A stretch of 64,000 nucleotides of DNA from an uncultured Elusimicrobia bacterium (GCA_903880015.1 CAIRNS010000015.1:1-64000); one strand, 5' to 3'; shown: positions 22,654-32,223, numbered from the stretch's first letter. Numbers and translations: made by a program. Notes: generated by a model from the sequence alone, not told the origin.

Positions 22654-25600
22654 TGGGAGAATCGATGACCATGAGCGGAAAACCAAAGTATACTCTGTTG
22701 CCTGACGGTACTTTTGTCATTGAGAACTATAACCGTGCAAAACCTTTTGCCAGCTTTTTCCCGGGCATTGCGGGATTGACCGGCGTACCATTATGGGCGT
22801 TTTACGTCAATCGCGGCCAGGCAATCGCGGCTTTCGGTGTTAAAAACAAAGACAATGCCATCATGGAGTTCTTTCCCGCCAATACTGCGTACGCTCTGAC
22901 GCCGACCATGGGATTCCGGACATTTCTCAAGATAACCACCGGGCATAAAACGGTATTTTATGAGCCATTTTCCACCCCTGACGCCGATGCGCCTGGCATA
23001 CAGCAGACCATGCGCATTACGGCGCACGATTTGACCATTGAAGAGACGCATACTTCTCTCGGACTAAAGATCCGTGTTCGCTATTTTACCCTTCCCCGGG
23101 AACCATTGGCGGCGCTGGTGCGGGTGATTGAAATTGAAAATTGCGGAAAAATTGCAAAAAGTATCGAGTTAATTGACGGCATGCCTAAAATAATCCCCTG
23201 CTGGGTGAGCGAAGAAACGCTGAAACATATGAGTTATACTGCCCAGGCGTGGGCGGCTGTCACCAATGTTGAAAACAAGGTGCCCTTCTACCGGTTGAAG
23301 GTGGAGATCAGCGACCGTCCGGAAGTAACGGCCGTGACGAAGAGAAATTTTTATTTTGCGGTTGCCGATGCTTTCGGCATGACGTCTGTCCGCACCGCGG
23401 TCATCGTTGACCCGGAACTTATTTTCGGCCAGGATAAGAGTTTCAGCATTCCCCGCGTTTTTAAGGAAGCGGGAGCGTTCTCGGTGCCCCCGCAACAGCA
23501 GGGGGACAATATTTTCCCCTGCGCGATGAGCTGGTCGCGTGCGGTCCTTCAGTCAGGAAAAAAATACACCGTTGCGTCTGTTGTCGGGCGAGGCGATACC
23601 GAGGCGTCCGTGAACGCGTTTGTCGCCCGCGCGGAGAAACCCCGTTATTTTGAAATGAAATCCCTGGAGAATCATAAAACCATCGACGATGTATCTCGTC
23701 CCATTATGACTCAATCAAATGTTCCCGCGTTTGATCAGTACTGCAAGCAGACCTACCTCGACAATCTCATGCGCGGCGGGCTGCCGGTCATGCTGCCCCG
23801 CGGTGATAAAAAAATGGTTTTTTATGTCTATTCGCGCAAACACGGTGATCTCGAACGCGACTATAATAATTTTCAATTGTCCCCGACCTATTATTCGCAG
23901 GGCAACGGGAACTTTCGCGATATGAATCAAAACAAGCGCAGTGATATTTTCTTTGCGCCGCAGATTCGCGATTACAATGTTCTTGCTTTTTATAATCTCT
24001 TGCAAATTGACGGATATAATCCTCTGGTAGTCAAAGGTTCTTCATTCACTATAAAAAAAACCGGCGTGCAGTTGAAAAAGTTGCTGACGCGTATGGTTCA
24101 CCCGGGCGATGTTGCGGCGCTTGAATTGTTTCTAAAAAAACATTTCGAGCCGGGCAGTTTGATGCTGTTTGTCGACACCCACCCCCTGCGCCTGAAAGTA
24201 GTTCCGGAAAAGTTTTTGGGTGAGATTCTCGGCTGTTCAGAACGGAGTGTTGAGGCCGAACACGGCGAAGGGTTTTGGACTGATCACTGGACTTATAATC
24301 TTGATTTGATGGAAAGTTACGCAGCTATTTATCCGGAAGAAGAAAAATCCATACTTTTTGAGAAACGCGATTTTACTTTCTACGATAATGCACACCGTGT
24401 ATTGCCGCGTGCTGAAAAATATGTTCTTTCAGGCCGTCGCGTCAGGCAGTTCGGTTCTGTGGTCATCGATCCCGTCAAGGGAAAATTAATGCACGCCCGG
24501 GCAGAACATCGTCATGTTATGCGCTCAAAAAATGGCACCGGTCCGGTGTATCGCACGACGCTGGCGGCAAAGATGGTCTGTTTGGCGCTCACGAAGATAT
24601 CTACGCTGGATCCTGACGGAATCGGCATCGAAATGGAAGCGGAGAAACCTGCCTGGTATGACGCGCTTAACGGGTTGCCGGGTGTATTCGGTTCGTCCGT
24701 TCCGGAAACATTTGAACTTAAACGCTTACTCCGCTACCTGAGAAGTCGTCTTGAAGCGGGTACGGGCCGGCCCGTTGCAATAATGGTGCCTGAAGAAGCA
24801 CATAAATTATATGTCGCCTTGGGGAAACTGCTCGCTCATGCAGCTACCAAACCTTTTGCGTTCTGGGATGCAGCCACCGCTCACAAAGAACTTTTTCGGG
24901 CATCGACAAAAATGGGCGTTTCGGGGAAAGAAAAGGCAATCAGCGTCAAAGATCTGATGGCGTTTATTGACGCGGCTTTGAGGAAAATTGATACAGGGCT
25001 TGCCAAGGCGCTTGACCGGAAAACAGGATTATACGCTACGTATTTGTCTTATGAAGCAATTACGTTTAAAAAGACAGGCGCTATCAGTCATCAGGGCAGC
25101 GATTGCGTCCGTATAGAGGCATTTCAACGGCGGGCACTGCCGCTCTTTTTGGAAGCGGAAGTGCACTATCTCAAAACCGAGCCGGATATCGACAAAGCGC
25201 GCGCGCTGTATCAGTCGCTTCTCAAAAGTCCGTTGTTTGACGCCAAGCTTGGCATGTACAAGGTCAACGCATCCTTGGCGTCTGAGCCGGCCGATATAGG
25301 CCGGTGTACCGTCTTTACTCCCGGCTGGCTTGAAAATGAATCTATCTGGCTGCACATGGAATACAAGTATTTAATTGAACTGCTCAAAGCCGGATTATAT
25401 AGAGAATTCTTTGCCGCATTCCATACTGCCGGCGTTTGCTTTCAGAAGCCCGAGACCTATGGGCGCAGTATTTTGGAGAATTCTTCCTTCATTGCTTCCA
25501 GTGCGTTTTTTAACCAGGACACCCACGGTCGCGGATTTGTTGCCCGCCTGAGCGGTTCGACAGCTGAATTCATCGAAATGTGGGTTATCATGACGTGCGG

Positions 25601-25904
25601 AAGAAAACCGTTTAGCGTGACGCAGTCAGGCGAACTTGCATTGACCTTTAAGCCGGCTCTGCCCGGAAATTATTTCACCACTGCGGGAATCTTTACCGCC
25701 ACATTCCTGGGCAGGACCGCGCTGCGGTATCACAATCCGCGACGCATCGATACATTTTCGTCCGGTGCCGGCGTCGCGCGGATGTCGGTAACTTGGGATG
25801 ACGGGTCCACTGAAACTATCGATGGGCCGGCGATAATCGGCGCCCGCGCGCGGCGTATTCGCAATCAGGAAGCAAGCGCTATAGATGTCTTTCTTTCGTT
25901 TTGA
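22653..25904 (+). CDS. Very large GH94/cellobiose-phosphorylase-like protein
   Basis: A cytoplasmic protein of 1083 residues with no signal peptide. GVPLWAFYVNRGQAIAAFG and IMEFFPANTAY near the N-terminus, a beta-sandwich-like first 320 residues, and a helical region from about 700 with WLENESIWLHMEYKYLIELL and SSAFFNQDTHGRGFVARL recall glycoside phosphorylases/hydrolases of the GH94 and COG3459 type with an (alpha/alpha)6 barrel. Substrate and phosphorolytic activity are not readable. The frame starts as TAATG on the purB stop; ATG 22665, with GGGAG just upstream, is an equally good start. It stands between purine genes and pilB, with no sugar transporter nearby. Confidence 0.55.
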   Translation: MGESMTMSGKPKYTLLPDGTFVIENYNRAKPFASFFPGIAGLTGVPLWAFYVNRGQAIAAFGVKNKDNAIMEFFPANTAYALTPTMGFRTFLKITTGHKTVFYEPFSTPDADAPGIQQTMRITAHDLTIEETHTSLGLKIRVRYFTLPREPLAALVRVIEIENCGKIAKSIELIDGMPKIIPCWVSEETLKHMSYTAQAWAAVTNVENKVPFYRLKVEISDRPEVTAVTKRNFYFAVADAFGMTSVRTAVIVDPELIFGQDKSFSIPRVFKEAGAFSVPPQQQGDNIFPCAMSWSRAVLQSGKKYTVASVVGRGDTEASVNAFVARAEKPRYFEMKSLENHKTIDDVSRPIMTQSNVPAFDQYCKQTYLDNLMRGGLPVMLPRGDKKMVFYVYSRKHGDLERDYNNFQLSPTYYSQGNGNFRDMNQNKRSDIFFAPQIRDYNVLAFYNLLQIDGYNPLVVKGSSFTIKKTGVQLKKLLTRMVHPGDVAALELFLKKHFEPGSLMLFVDTHPLRLKVVPEKFLGEILGCSERSVEAEHGEGFWTDHWTYNLDLMESYAAIYPEEEKSILFEKRDFTFYDNAHRVLPRAEKYVLSGRRVRQFGSVVIDPVKGKLMHARAEHRHVMRSKNGTGPVYRTTLAAKMVCLALTKISTLDPDGIGIEMEAEKPAWYDALNGLPGVFGSSVPETFELKRLLRYLRSRLEAGTGRPVAIMVPEEAHKLYVALGKLLAHAATKPFAFWDAATAHKELFRASTKMGVSGKEKAISVKDLMAFIDAALRKIDTGLAKALDRKTGLYATYLSYEAITFKKTGAISHQGSDCVRIEAFQRRALPLFLEAEVHYLKTEPDIDKARALYQSLLKSPLFDAKLGMYKVNASLASEPADIGRCTVFTPGWLENESIWLHMEYKYLIELLKAGLYREFFAAFHTAGVCFQKPETYGRSILENSSFIASSAFFNQDTHGRGFVARLSGSTAEFIEMWVIMTCGRKPFSVTQSGELALTFKPALPGNYFTTAGIFTATFLGRTALRYHNPRRIDTFSSGAGVARMSVTWDDGSTETIDGPAIIGARARRIRNQEASAIDVFLSF

Positions 25905-26008
25905 TACGAGGACTGATAAACAGTTCGGTTGCACGGGATTATTTTATTTTTCTTATCTTACCTCGCGCCGGCGTGAGCGCTAAATAACCGCCGAGAAAAG
26001 GGTGAACC

Positions 26009-27730
26009 ATGGCTCAAAAAGACACGGTTCGACGCAAGACGGTCAAAGAAATTCTGCTGGGCAACAAGATCCTGACCGAAGAACAGCTTGCTCCGGCCAT
26101 GGATGAGTCAAAACGGACGAGTACGCCTCTGCAGTCGGTAGTCGTGCAGATGGAGCTTGTGAGCCGCGTCGATCTCCTGCGTGTTCTGTCCCAGGAATGG
26201 GATATGCGTGCCGTAAATCTTGATGAGATAGAAATCGACACCGAGGTCGTTAAGCTTATTCCCGAGGCGGCCGCGCGGCGATATCACGCGGTTCCGTTTC
26301 TCAAGGAAGAATCTGTTTTGTGCGTCGCCATGTCTGACCCGGGCGATTTTTTTGTCATAGAGGATATTCAGTTGCGGTCTAATTTAAAAGTCCAGTCCTA
26401 CCTGACCCTGCCCGAGGATATTGTCAAGGTTTTGGACAAGGCGTATGGTTTGGCTTCATCTGTTTCCGTTGATAAAGTGATGGGAGACATCTCAGAAGGC
26501 GGCGGCGACGAGCTGCGGCTGGAGACTGTCGAGGAAAAGGTTGAAGTTACCGAGGTTGACGCCACCGCGCCGGAAGTTGAGCGACTGGTAAACGGTATCA
26601 TTTTGGGTGCTTTGCAGCAAAAGGCCTCGGACATTCATATAGAGCCGTTTGAAAATCGTCTGGTTGTCCGTTACCGGGTTGATGGTATGTTGTGTGAAAC
26701 GCCGTTCCAAGTGCCTTATTCTTTTCGCAACGCTCTGATTGCGAAAATTAAGATTATGACGGAACAGATGGATATTACCGAACGCCGCCGTCCGCAGGAT
26801 GGTCGCATTCAGGTCAGAGCTAAAGGCAATCCCATTGAATTCCGTGTGAACATCATTCCGACCGTTTTCGGCGAAGCGTGCGTCATGCGCGTGCTTGACC
26901 GGGCTGCGGTTCGCGTTGAAATGGACACGCTGGGGTTCTTGCCCGATACCCTTGAGAAATTTAAGGCATCGCTCCGTAAACCGTATGGGCTGATCCTGGT
27001 GTGCGGGCCGACCGGCTCCGGTAAATCGACGACGCTGTATGCAGCGCTCAATTCCATCAATACGCCGGACACGAAAATATTAACGGCGGAAAATCCGGTC
27101 GAATACAACTTACCGGGAGTAGTACAGGTAAATGTAATCCAAGAGATCGGTTTTGATTTTGCCTCCGCCTTGCGCGCGTTTTTGCGCCAGGACCCGGATG
27201 TCATTATGGTCGGCGAAATCCGTGACAAAGAAACCGCCCAGATAGCCATGGAAGCCGCGATGACCGGGCATCTGGTGTTTTCAACCATTCATACTAACGA
27301 TGCGCCATCCGCCATTGCGCGCCTCCATGAAATGGGCGTCCCGACATTTTTAATATCTTCGTCGATAGAGTGCATCCTTGCCCAGCGCCTGGTTCGCCGC
27401 GTTTGCAACAACTGTAAACAGCGTATAACGGTGACAGACGAATATCAGAAGTTTTTCGGACAGTACTCTATTGATGCTGCCGGCGCAACCCTGTTTCAGG
27501 GCAAAGGGTGCGATGTGTGCAGGAAGATGGGCTACAAAGGCCGTGCGGGTATCCATGAGCTGTTAACCATGAACGACGCAATGCGGACATTGCTGCTCAA
27601 AGAAATAGCCGCCGGCCCGATCCGCGAGCTGGCCCGCGCTCAGGGTATGCGCACTCTCCTTGAGGACGGACTGGTCAAGGTTACCATGGGGATATCGACC
27701 ATTGAAGAAATATTGGCGGCAGCACAATAA
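26009..27730 (+). CDS. pilB: Type IV pilus assembly ATPase PilB (GspE family)
   Basis: A 573-residue secretion ATPase. An N-terminal MshEN/T2SSE_N domain (about 5-150) precedes the linker and the ATPase core: GPTGSGKSTT (Walker A, about 333-342), the Asp-box region with TAENPVEYNLPG, DPDVIMVGEIRDKETA (Walker B) and TGHLVFSTIHTNDA (His box). A zinc-binding four-Cys element (CNNC and CDVC) is present, as in PilB/GspE. It would power extension of type IV pili or a type II pseudopilus. No pilC, pilT or pilM-Q genes follow; the PilX-like genes at 49.7-53.2 kb are possible partners. AAAAGGGTG precedes the start. Confidence 0.92.
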   Translation: MAQKDTVRRKTVKEILLGNKILTEEQLAPAMDESKRTSTPLQSVVVQMELVSRVDLLRVLSQEWDMRAVNLDEIEIDTEVVKLIPEAAARRYHAVPFLKEESVLCVAMSDPGDFFVIEDIQLRSNLKVQSYLTLPEDIVKVLDKAYGLASSVSVDKVMGDISEGGGDELRLETVEEKVEVTEVDATAPEVERLVNGIILGALQQKASDIHIEPFENRLVVRYRVDGMLCETPFQVPYSFRNALIAKIKIMTEQMDITERRRPQDGRIQVRAKGNPIEFRVNIIPTVFGEACVMRVLDRAAVRVEMDTLGFLPDTLEKFKASLRKPYGLILVCGPTGSGKSTTLYAALNSINTPDTKILTAENPVEYNLPGVVQVNVIQEIGFDFASALRAFLRQDPDVIMVGEIRDKETAQIAMEAAMTGHLVFSTIHTNDAPSAIARLHEMGVPTFLISSSIECILAQRLVRRVCNNCKQRITVTDEYQKFFGQYSIDAAGATLFQGKGCDVCRKMGYKGRAGIHELLTMNDAMRTLLLKEIAAGPIRELARAQGMRTLLEDGLVKVTMGISTIEEILAAAQ

Positions 27731-27769
27731 TATTTAGGCACGCGCCAGAATAATCAAGGAGCAAGGATC

Positions 27770-29095
27770 ATGACCGTATCGATAAAACGACTGTTAAAAA
27801 ATGCCGATAAACCGTCGCATGACGCCCGCAAACTGCATCCGTTTTACCGGGGAAAGATCGAGATTATCCCCAAATGCCGTATCAGAGATTTTAATGATTT
27901 TGCTATTTGGTATACGCCCGGTGTTGCATCTGTGTGCAAAGATATTCAGGCGGTTCCTGAGCTTGCCTATCAATACACCAACAAATGGAACACCATCGCC
28001 ATTGTAACTGACGGCACCCGTGTGCTGGGGCTGGGCGACATCGGACCGGAGGCGGGACTGCCGGTCATGGAAGGCAAATCCCTGCTGTTTAAATATTTGG
28101 GCGGCGTTGACGCGGTGCCCATCTGTTTGGGGACACGCGACCAGCAAAAGATTATCGATACGGTAAAAATCCTTCAGCCGTCGTTCGGCGGGATTAATCT
28201 TGAAGATATCGAACAACCAAAATGCTTTCCGATACTTAAAACCTTGCGCAAAGAATGCTCTATTCCTGTCTGGCACGATGACCAGCAGGGGACTGCGTTG
28301 GTAACTTTGGCGGGGCTTATCAATGCCTTAAAAATAGTCAACAAAAAAATTAATGCCGTGCGCATTGTATTGGTCGGCGCAGGTTCGGCAAATATATGTT
28401 TTGCAAACCTGGTGATGAGCTATGGCGCCAATCCCGCACACATTGTCATGGTTGACCACAAAGGCATTTTGACCAGAGAGCGCACGAACATACAAGTGAC
28501 CCATCCCGATAAATGGGCGCTTTGTCAGGTGACCAACGGCGAACAACGCTCGGGTGGTATTCCCGAGGCGCTTGACGGTGCAGATGTAGTAATCGCTTTG
28601 TCGGCGCCCGGCCCGGGCATTATCAAACCAGAATGGATAAAAAAGATGGCGGACAAAGCTATCGTATTTGCTTGCGCCAACCCCGTGCCGGAGATTTGGC
28701 CCTGGGAAGCCTCCGCCGCGGGCGCGTATGTGGTTGCGACCGGCAGAAGCGATTTTCCCAACCAGGTTAACAATTCGTTGGGGTTCCCCGGCGTATTTCG
28801 CGGCACGCTTGATGTGCGGGCGCAAACCATTACTAACGAAATGTGCATAGCGGCATCTATTGAGTTGGCACAGTGTATTAAACCCTCGGCGCTCAAGCCG
28901 ACGCGGATACTGCCGCCCATGGATGATTGCGATGTGCCTCCCCGTTTGGCGGTTGCCGTCGGCATGAAAGCGCAGCAACAAAAGATTGCCGGACACAAGA
29001 TTTCGGCCGAAAAAATATATCGCGACGCAAAAACTATCATTGCCCGGAGCCGCGCTATTACGACGACGATGATGAAAAAACGGCTCATTAAATAA
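27770..29095 (+). CDS. Malic enzyme (short NAD(P)-dependent form)
   Basis: A 441-residue oxidative decarboxylase that converts malate to pyruvate. It lacks the C-terminal phosphotransacetylase-like domain of MaeB. WNTIAIVTDGTRVLGLGDIG, EGKSLLFKYLGGVDAVPI, WHDDQQGTALVTLAGLINAL (metal site) and VLVGAGSANI (nucleotide fold) are diagnostic, with FANPVPEIWP-like FACANPVPEIWP. It heads a run with fumarase alpha and beta, so the cluster would interconvert fumarate, malate and pyruvate. AAGGAG precedes ATG 27770. Confidence 0.92.
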   Translation: MTVSIKRLLKNADKPSHDARKLHPFYRGKIEIIPKCRIRDFNDFAIWYTPGVASVCKDIQAVPELAYQYTNKWNTIAIVTDGTRVLGLGDIGPEAGLPVMEGKSLLFKYLGGVDAVPICLGTRDQQKIIDTVKILQPSFGGINLEDIEQPKCFPILKTLRKECSIPVWHDDQQGTALVTLAGLINALKIVNKKINAVRIVLVGAGSANICFANLVMSYGANPAHIVMVDHKGILTRERTNIQVTHPDKWALCQVTNGEQRSGGIPEALDGADVVIALSAPGPGIIKPEWIKKMADKAIVFACANPVPEIWPWEASAAGAYVVATGRSDFPNQVNNSLGFPGVFRGTLDVRAQTITNEMCIAASIELAQCIKPSALKPTRILPPMDDCDVPPRLAVAVGMKAQQQKIAGHKISAEKIYRDAKTIIARSRAITTTMMKKRLIK

Positions 29096-29104
29096 GTAAT
29101 CTCA

Positions 29105-29947
29105 ATGAAAACGATTAGTTCGGGAACAATCACGGAAGTGGTATCGCGGCTGTGCCATCAGGCAAATTATTACTTGCCTGAGGATGTCCTTCGCGCGCTT
29201 GAGCATGCTTACACGCGTGAGGAATCGGAACGCGCGCGGGAGATCATCGAACAAATACGAGAGAACGCCCGCATTGCCGCCCACAAGGAAATGGCGTTGT
29301 GTCAGGACACGGGTATAGCGGAAATATTTGTCACGATGGGCAGCGGCGTTAGTGTGACGGGCAGTACTTTGTCCGAGGCCATTCAAGAGGGGGTTGCGCG
29401 GGGATATACAACCGGGTTCTTGCGCACATCCATGGTTTGCGACCCATTGCGCAGAGTCAATACCGGCGACAATACGCCGGCAACCATCACTATAGATATC
29501 GTTGCCGGGGATGAACTTTCAATAACTATTCTGCCCAAGGGTGGAGGCACTGAAAATGCCAGCGTGGTTACCATGATGGCGCCCAACACGGGGATGGAAG
29601 GGTTAATGGATTGTGTCGTTGAGACCGTCAAAACAAAAGGGATGAACGCCTGTCCTCCGCTGATCATCGGGGTCGGCGTCGGCGGTTCATTTTCGACTGT
29701 CGCGGGCCTGGCAAAAAAAGCGCTTCTGCGGCCGATTGGTTCTCCTGCAATAGACGATTATTACGCAACTATTGAGAAACGGGTGCTGTCAGCGATCAAT
29801 GCGTTGGGTATAGGGCCCATGGGTTTGGGTGGTGTGACGACCGCGCTTGCGGTTCACATTCAACCGGCTCCCTGCCACATTGCTTCACTGCCGGTAGCCG
29901 TCAATATGCAATGCCACTGCATGCGCCGTTTAACGGAAGTAATATGA
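29105..29947 (+). CDS. Class I fumarase/tartrate dehydratase, alpha subunit
   Basis: A 280-residue subunit of the oxygen-sensitive [4Fe-4S] hydro-lyase that hydrates fumarate to malate. ALCQDTGIAEIFV, DNTPATITIDIV, PKGGGTENAS and IGVGVGGSFSTVAGLAKKALLR are family blocks; the cluster cysteines include those of CQDTG and the late CHIASLPVAVNMQCH region. The split alpha/beta form is typical of anaerobes and many archaea. Its stop overlaps the beta subunit start as ATGA. L-tartrate dehydratase is the other family activity, but the malic enzyme next door favours fumarase. Confidence 0.9.
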   Translation: MKTISSGTITEVVSRLCHQANYYLPEDVLRALEHAYTREESERAREIIEQIRENARIAAHKEMALCQDTGIAEIFVTMGSGVSVTGSTLSEAIQEGVARGYTTGFLRTSMVCDPLRRVNTGDNTPATITIDIVAGDELSITILPKGGGTENASVVTMMAPNTGMEGLMDCVVETVKTKGMNACPPLIIGVGVGGSFSTVAGLAKKALLRPIGSPAIDDYYATIEKRVLSAINALGIGPMGLGGVTTALAVHIQPAPCHIASLPVAVNMQCHCMRRLTEVI

Positions 29948-30474
29948 TCTCAATACAAATCCCCGACATCAATAATAACATCTCAACATTGCGGGCAGGC
30001 GACCAGGTGCTTCTCTCGGGAACTCTGTTTACCGCCCGGGATGCAGCCCATATTCGGTTAGCTGAACTTATTGCCGGCAATAAACCTCTTCCGATGGATC
30101 TTGCCGGTGCAGTCATTTATTATTGCGGTCCTTGTCCCGCAAAACCGGGCGAACCAATCGGTTCGTGCGGACCGACGACGGCATCCCGCATGGACCCATT
30201 TACGCCGGTGATGCTTTCTCAGGGAATCATCGCGATGATCGGCAAAGGCCCGCGGTCGCCGGCAACCGTGGCAGCCATACAACAGCATGGTGCCGTATAT
30301 TTTGCCGCAACCGGCGGCATAGCGGCTCTCTTGGCGGGCAAGGTGATAACAAGCACGCTGATCGCTTTCGGAGATTTGGGGCCCGAGGCCATATACCGGC
30401 TTGAAGTGAAAAACTTTCCGCTCCTTGTCGCCATAGATTCTCAGGGCAACAATATATACGATACGAAACGATAA
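29944..30474 (+). CDS. Class I fumarase/tartrate dehydratase, beta subunit
   Basis: A 176-residue partner of the alpha subunit, a swivelling beta/alpha domain. LRAGDQVLLSGTLFTARDAAH, YYCGPCPAKPGEPIGSCGPT (substrate-binding region), TTASRMDPFTP and GPEAIYRLEVKNFPLLVAIDSQG match FumB-C/TtdB. The start is ATG 29944 overlapping the alpha stop (ATGA); the frame extends 11 codons upstream but inside the alpha gene. Coupled translation should give equal subunit amounts. Confidence 0.92.
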   Translation: MISIQIPDINNNISTLRAGDQVLLSGTLFTARDAAHIRLAELIAGNKPLPMDLAGAVIYYCGPCPAKPGEPIGSCGPTTASRMDPFTPVMLSQGIIAMIGKGPRSPATVAAIQQHGAVYFAATGGIAALLAGKVITSTLIAFGDLGPEAIYRLEVKNFPLLVAIDSQGNNIYDTKR

Positions 30475-30492
30475 TACCAGAAAAGGCGGTAT

Positions 30493-31344
30493 ATGCTTCT
30501 CGCGATAGACATTGGTAATACCAACATAACGATAGGCATTTTTCAGCAGGGGCGCGGTTGTTATATCAAAGGCCCGGTGAAGATATGGCGCTTGTCGACA
30601 GATAAAAACAGAACGGCGGAGGAATACGGCATTTCACTGCTGGATTTGTTCCATTACTCCGGGATCGATCCTGAAAAAATATCCGGCGTTGCCGCGGGCA
30701 GCGTTGTCCCGTCACTTGACGGGATATTTGCTGATATCGCTACAACTTATTTTCACAAAAAGATTTTTTTTGTGACCGGTGCGACAGCGACGATGCTGAA
30801 AATGCGGTTCCCTAATCCGGGCGAAGTCGGTGCCGACCGTTTGTGCGATGCGGTTGCCGCGAACGCATTTTTCGGATGTCCGTCAATTGTTATTGATTTC
30901 GGTACAGCAACGACTTTTGATTGTATAGATGCAACGGGGGCCTATCGTGGCGGCGCCATCGCTCCCGGGCCGGGTATTTCGGCGGAATCATTGGCGGCAC
31001 GCACCGCCAAACTGCCGCGGGTTGACATGGTTAAACCAGCAAAGGCAATCGGGACATCTACCGTTGAAAGCATTCAGTCCGGACTCTATTTTGGCTATGT
31101 AGGATTGGTCAAAGAAATACTCAAGCGCCTTACCGCGGAACTGGGGGGAACGCCGGCGGTGATTGCTACCGGCGGTCTTGCCGGGCTCATTGTTCCGGAA
31201 ATCAAGGAGGTGAAGAAGATTGTGCCGGAACTGACGCTGGAGGGCATCCGGTTGATTTTTGAACACAGTTTTCGTCATTCGAAAGTGGATATTGTGGATA
31301 AGGCGGTGAATAACCGCACTAAAAAAGCAGGAGATAAAAAATGA
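30493..31344 (+). CDS. coaX: Type III pantothenate kinase
   Basis: A 283-residue ASKHA-fold kinase for the first step of coenzyme A synthesis. LLAIDIGNTNITIGIF (phosphate 1), GADRLCDAVAAN and DFGTATTFDCID (phosphate 2) and GAIAPGPGISAESLAARTAKLP are CoaX signatures. This type is not inhibited by CoA and is usual in lineages lacking coaA. Other CoA genes (coaC, coaB) occur at 43.6 and 46.2 kb. The stop overlaps the next start as ATGA. Confidence 0.95.
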   Translation: MLLAIDIGNTNITIGIFQQGRGCYIKGPVKIWRLSTDKNRTAEEYGISLLDLFHYSGIDPEKISGVAAGSVVPSLDGIFADIATTYFHKKIFFVTGATATMLKMRFPNPGEVGADRLCDAVAANAFFGCPSIVIDFGTATTFDCIDATGAYRGGAIAPGPGISAESLAARTAKLPRVDMVKPAKAIGTSTVESIQSGLYFGYVGLVKEILKRLTAELGGTPAVIATGGLAGLIVPEIKEVKKIVPELTLEGIRLIFEHSFRHSKVDIVDKAVNNRTKKAGDKK

Positions 31345-32087
31345 AAAAAGTATTGTATATTCTGTCATTATGTTTAATTACTTCAAGTAATTCTTTTGGG
31401 GCTAATCCTTTTGATGAATTTAAGAACCAAATCAGCGGTGTTGCAACCGCCATTGCCCAGAAAAACCTTGATAATCTTGCCAAAGATATGGGTGCGCTCA
31501 TTAGCGGTGGGTCGTTTCACCAGGCAAAAGTGTTGGGGTTCCCGGGGTTGGATATAGGCATTCAAGCGCCTATTGTCACCGTTAACAAAGACAACGCTAT
31601 AGTTAAAGCAGCCGGCATAGATACGGTCCCTTTGCCCCTTATTCAGGTAGAAATAGGGTTGCCGGGAAAGACCGATGTAATCGGCCGTTTCTCGAGCTAT
31701 GCCGACTCTTCTTTAGTAGGTGTCGGGTTGCGCTATGGGCTCTATAAAGGGTCTCTGCCGGGAGTTCCTTCAGTGTCCGTTCAATCTGTCTACAACACGC
31801 TCACTGTTGCTGCAGCTGCCAATAAATTCAAAGCAACATCTTTCAGCACTTCCCTGATTGCCTCCGTCGGACTCTTGGTTATTGATCCGTATGTCGGGTT
31901 CAGCTATGACATGACTTCCGTAGAGCCGGACGCCTCCATTATCTCAGGCATGAAGGGCAATGCCAACAATACCCGTATTGAAGGGGGAGTAAATATCTCT
32001 TTGTTGCCCTTAACCTATATAAAGGTCGGGGCGGTGTTATGTGATAGCGTCGTAGGCTATGATCTTGGGTGTGGTATAAAGTTTTAA
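31341..32087 (+). CDS. Unknown secreted, probably outer-membrane beta-barrel protein
   Basis: A 248-residue protein with a Sec signal peptide (KKVLYILSLCLITSSNSFGA, cleavage near residue 21). The mature part starts with a helical segment (FDEFKNQISGVATAIAQKNLDNLAKDMGALIS) and then alternates short amphipathic strands rich in Gly, Val and Tyr, ending VGAVLCDSVVGYDLGCGIKF, with a C-terminal Phe as in outer-membrane barrels. I do not recognise the family with certainty; it resembles DUF6588-type proteins. It is coupled to coaX by ATGA overlap and is the last gene before the groES promoter. Function unknown. Confidence 0.6.
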   Translation: MKKVLYILSLCLITSSNSFGANPFDEFKNQISGVATAIAQKNLDNLAKDMGALISGGSFHQAKVLGFPGLDIGIQAPIVTVNKDNAIVKAAGIDTVPLPLIQVEIGLPGKTDVIGRFSSYADSSLVGVGLRYGLYKGSLPGVPSVSVQSVYNTLTVAAAANKFKATSFSTSLIASVGLLVIDPYVGFSYDMTSVEPDASIISGMKGNANNTRIEGGVNISLLPLTYIKVGAVLCDSVVGYDLGCGIKF

Positions 32088-32107
32088 CCAATTTTTCACT
32101 AAACCAA

Positions 32108-32134
32108 TTAGCACTTCATTGAATCGAGTGCTAA
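32108..32134 (+). promoter_or_regulatory. CIRCE operator 1 (HrcA site)
   Basis: TTAGCACTT, nine bases, GAGTGCTAA: one mismatch to the CIRCE consensus TTAGCACTC-N9-GAGTGCTAA. It lies 34 bases upstream of the groES -35 box. Confidence 0.92.
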
Positions 32135-32167
32135 TTTAAAGCTTTTTACCGACGGTAAAATGGGGGG

Positions 32168-32197
32168 TTGACAAAGATAATTAAGGTTTGTTATAAT
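32168..32197 (+). promoter_or_regulatory. groES-groEL promoter
   Basis: Consensus TTGACA (32168-32173), an 18-base spacer and consensus TATAAT (32192-32197). The last base of the -10 is the first base of CIRCE operator 2, so repressor binding would block polymerase. Confidence 0.9.
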
Positions 32198-32223
32198 TAG
32201 CACACTTAAAACAAGAGTGCCAA
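32197..32223 (+). promoter_or_regulatory. CIRCE operator 2 (HrcA site) at the transcript start
   Basis: TTAGCACAC, nine bases, GAGTGCCAA: three departures from consensus, two in the left arm next to the loop or one in the right arm. It spans the expected transcript start of groES. Confidence 0.85.

Noticed and set aside
25905-26008. Possible promoter before pilB (TTGCAC-N18-TTATCT).
   Set aside because: Both boxes are too far from consensus to support without data.
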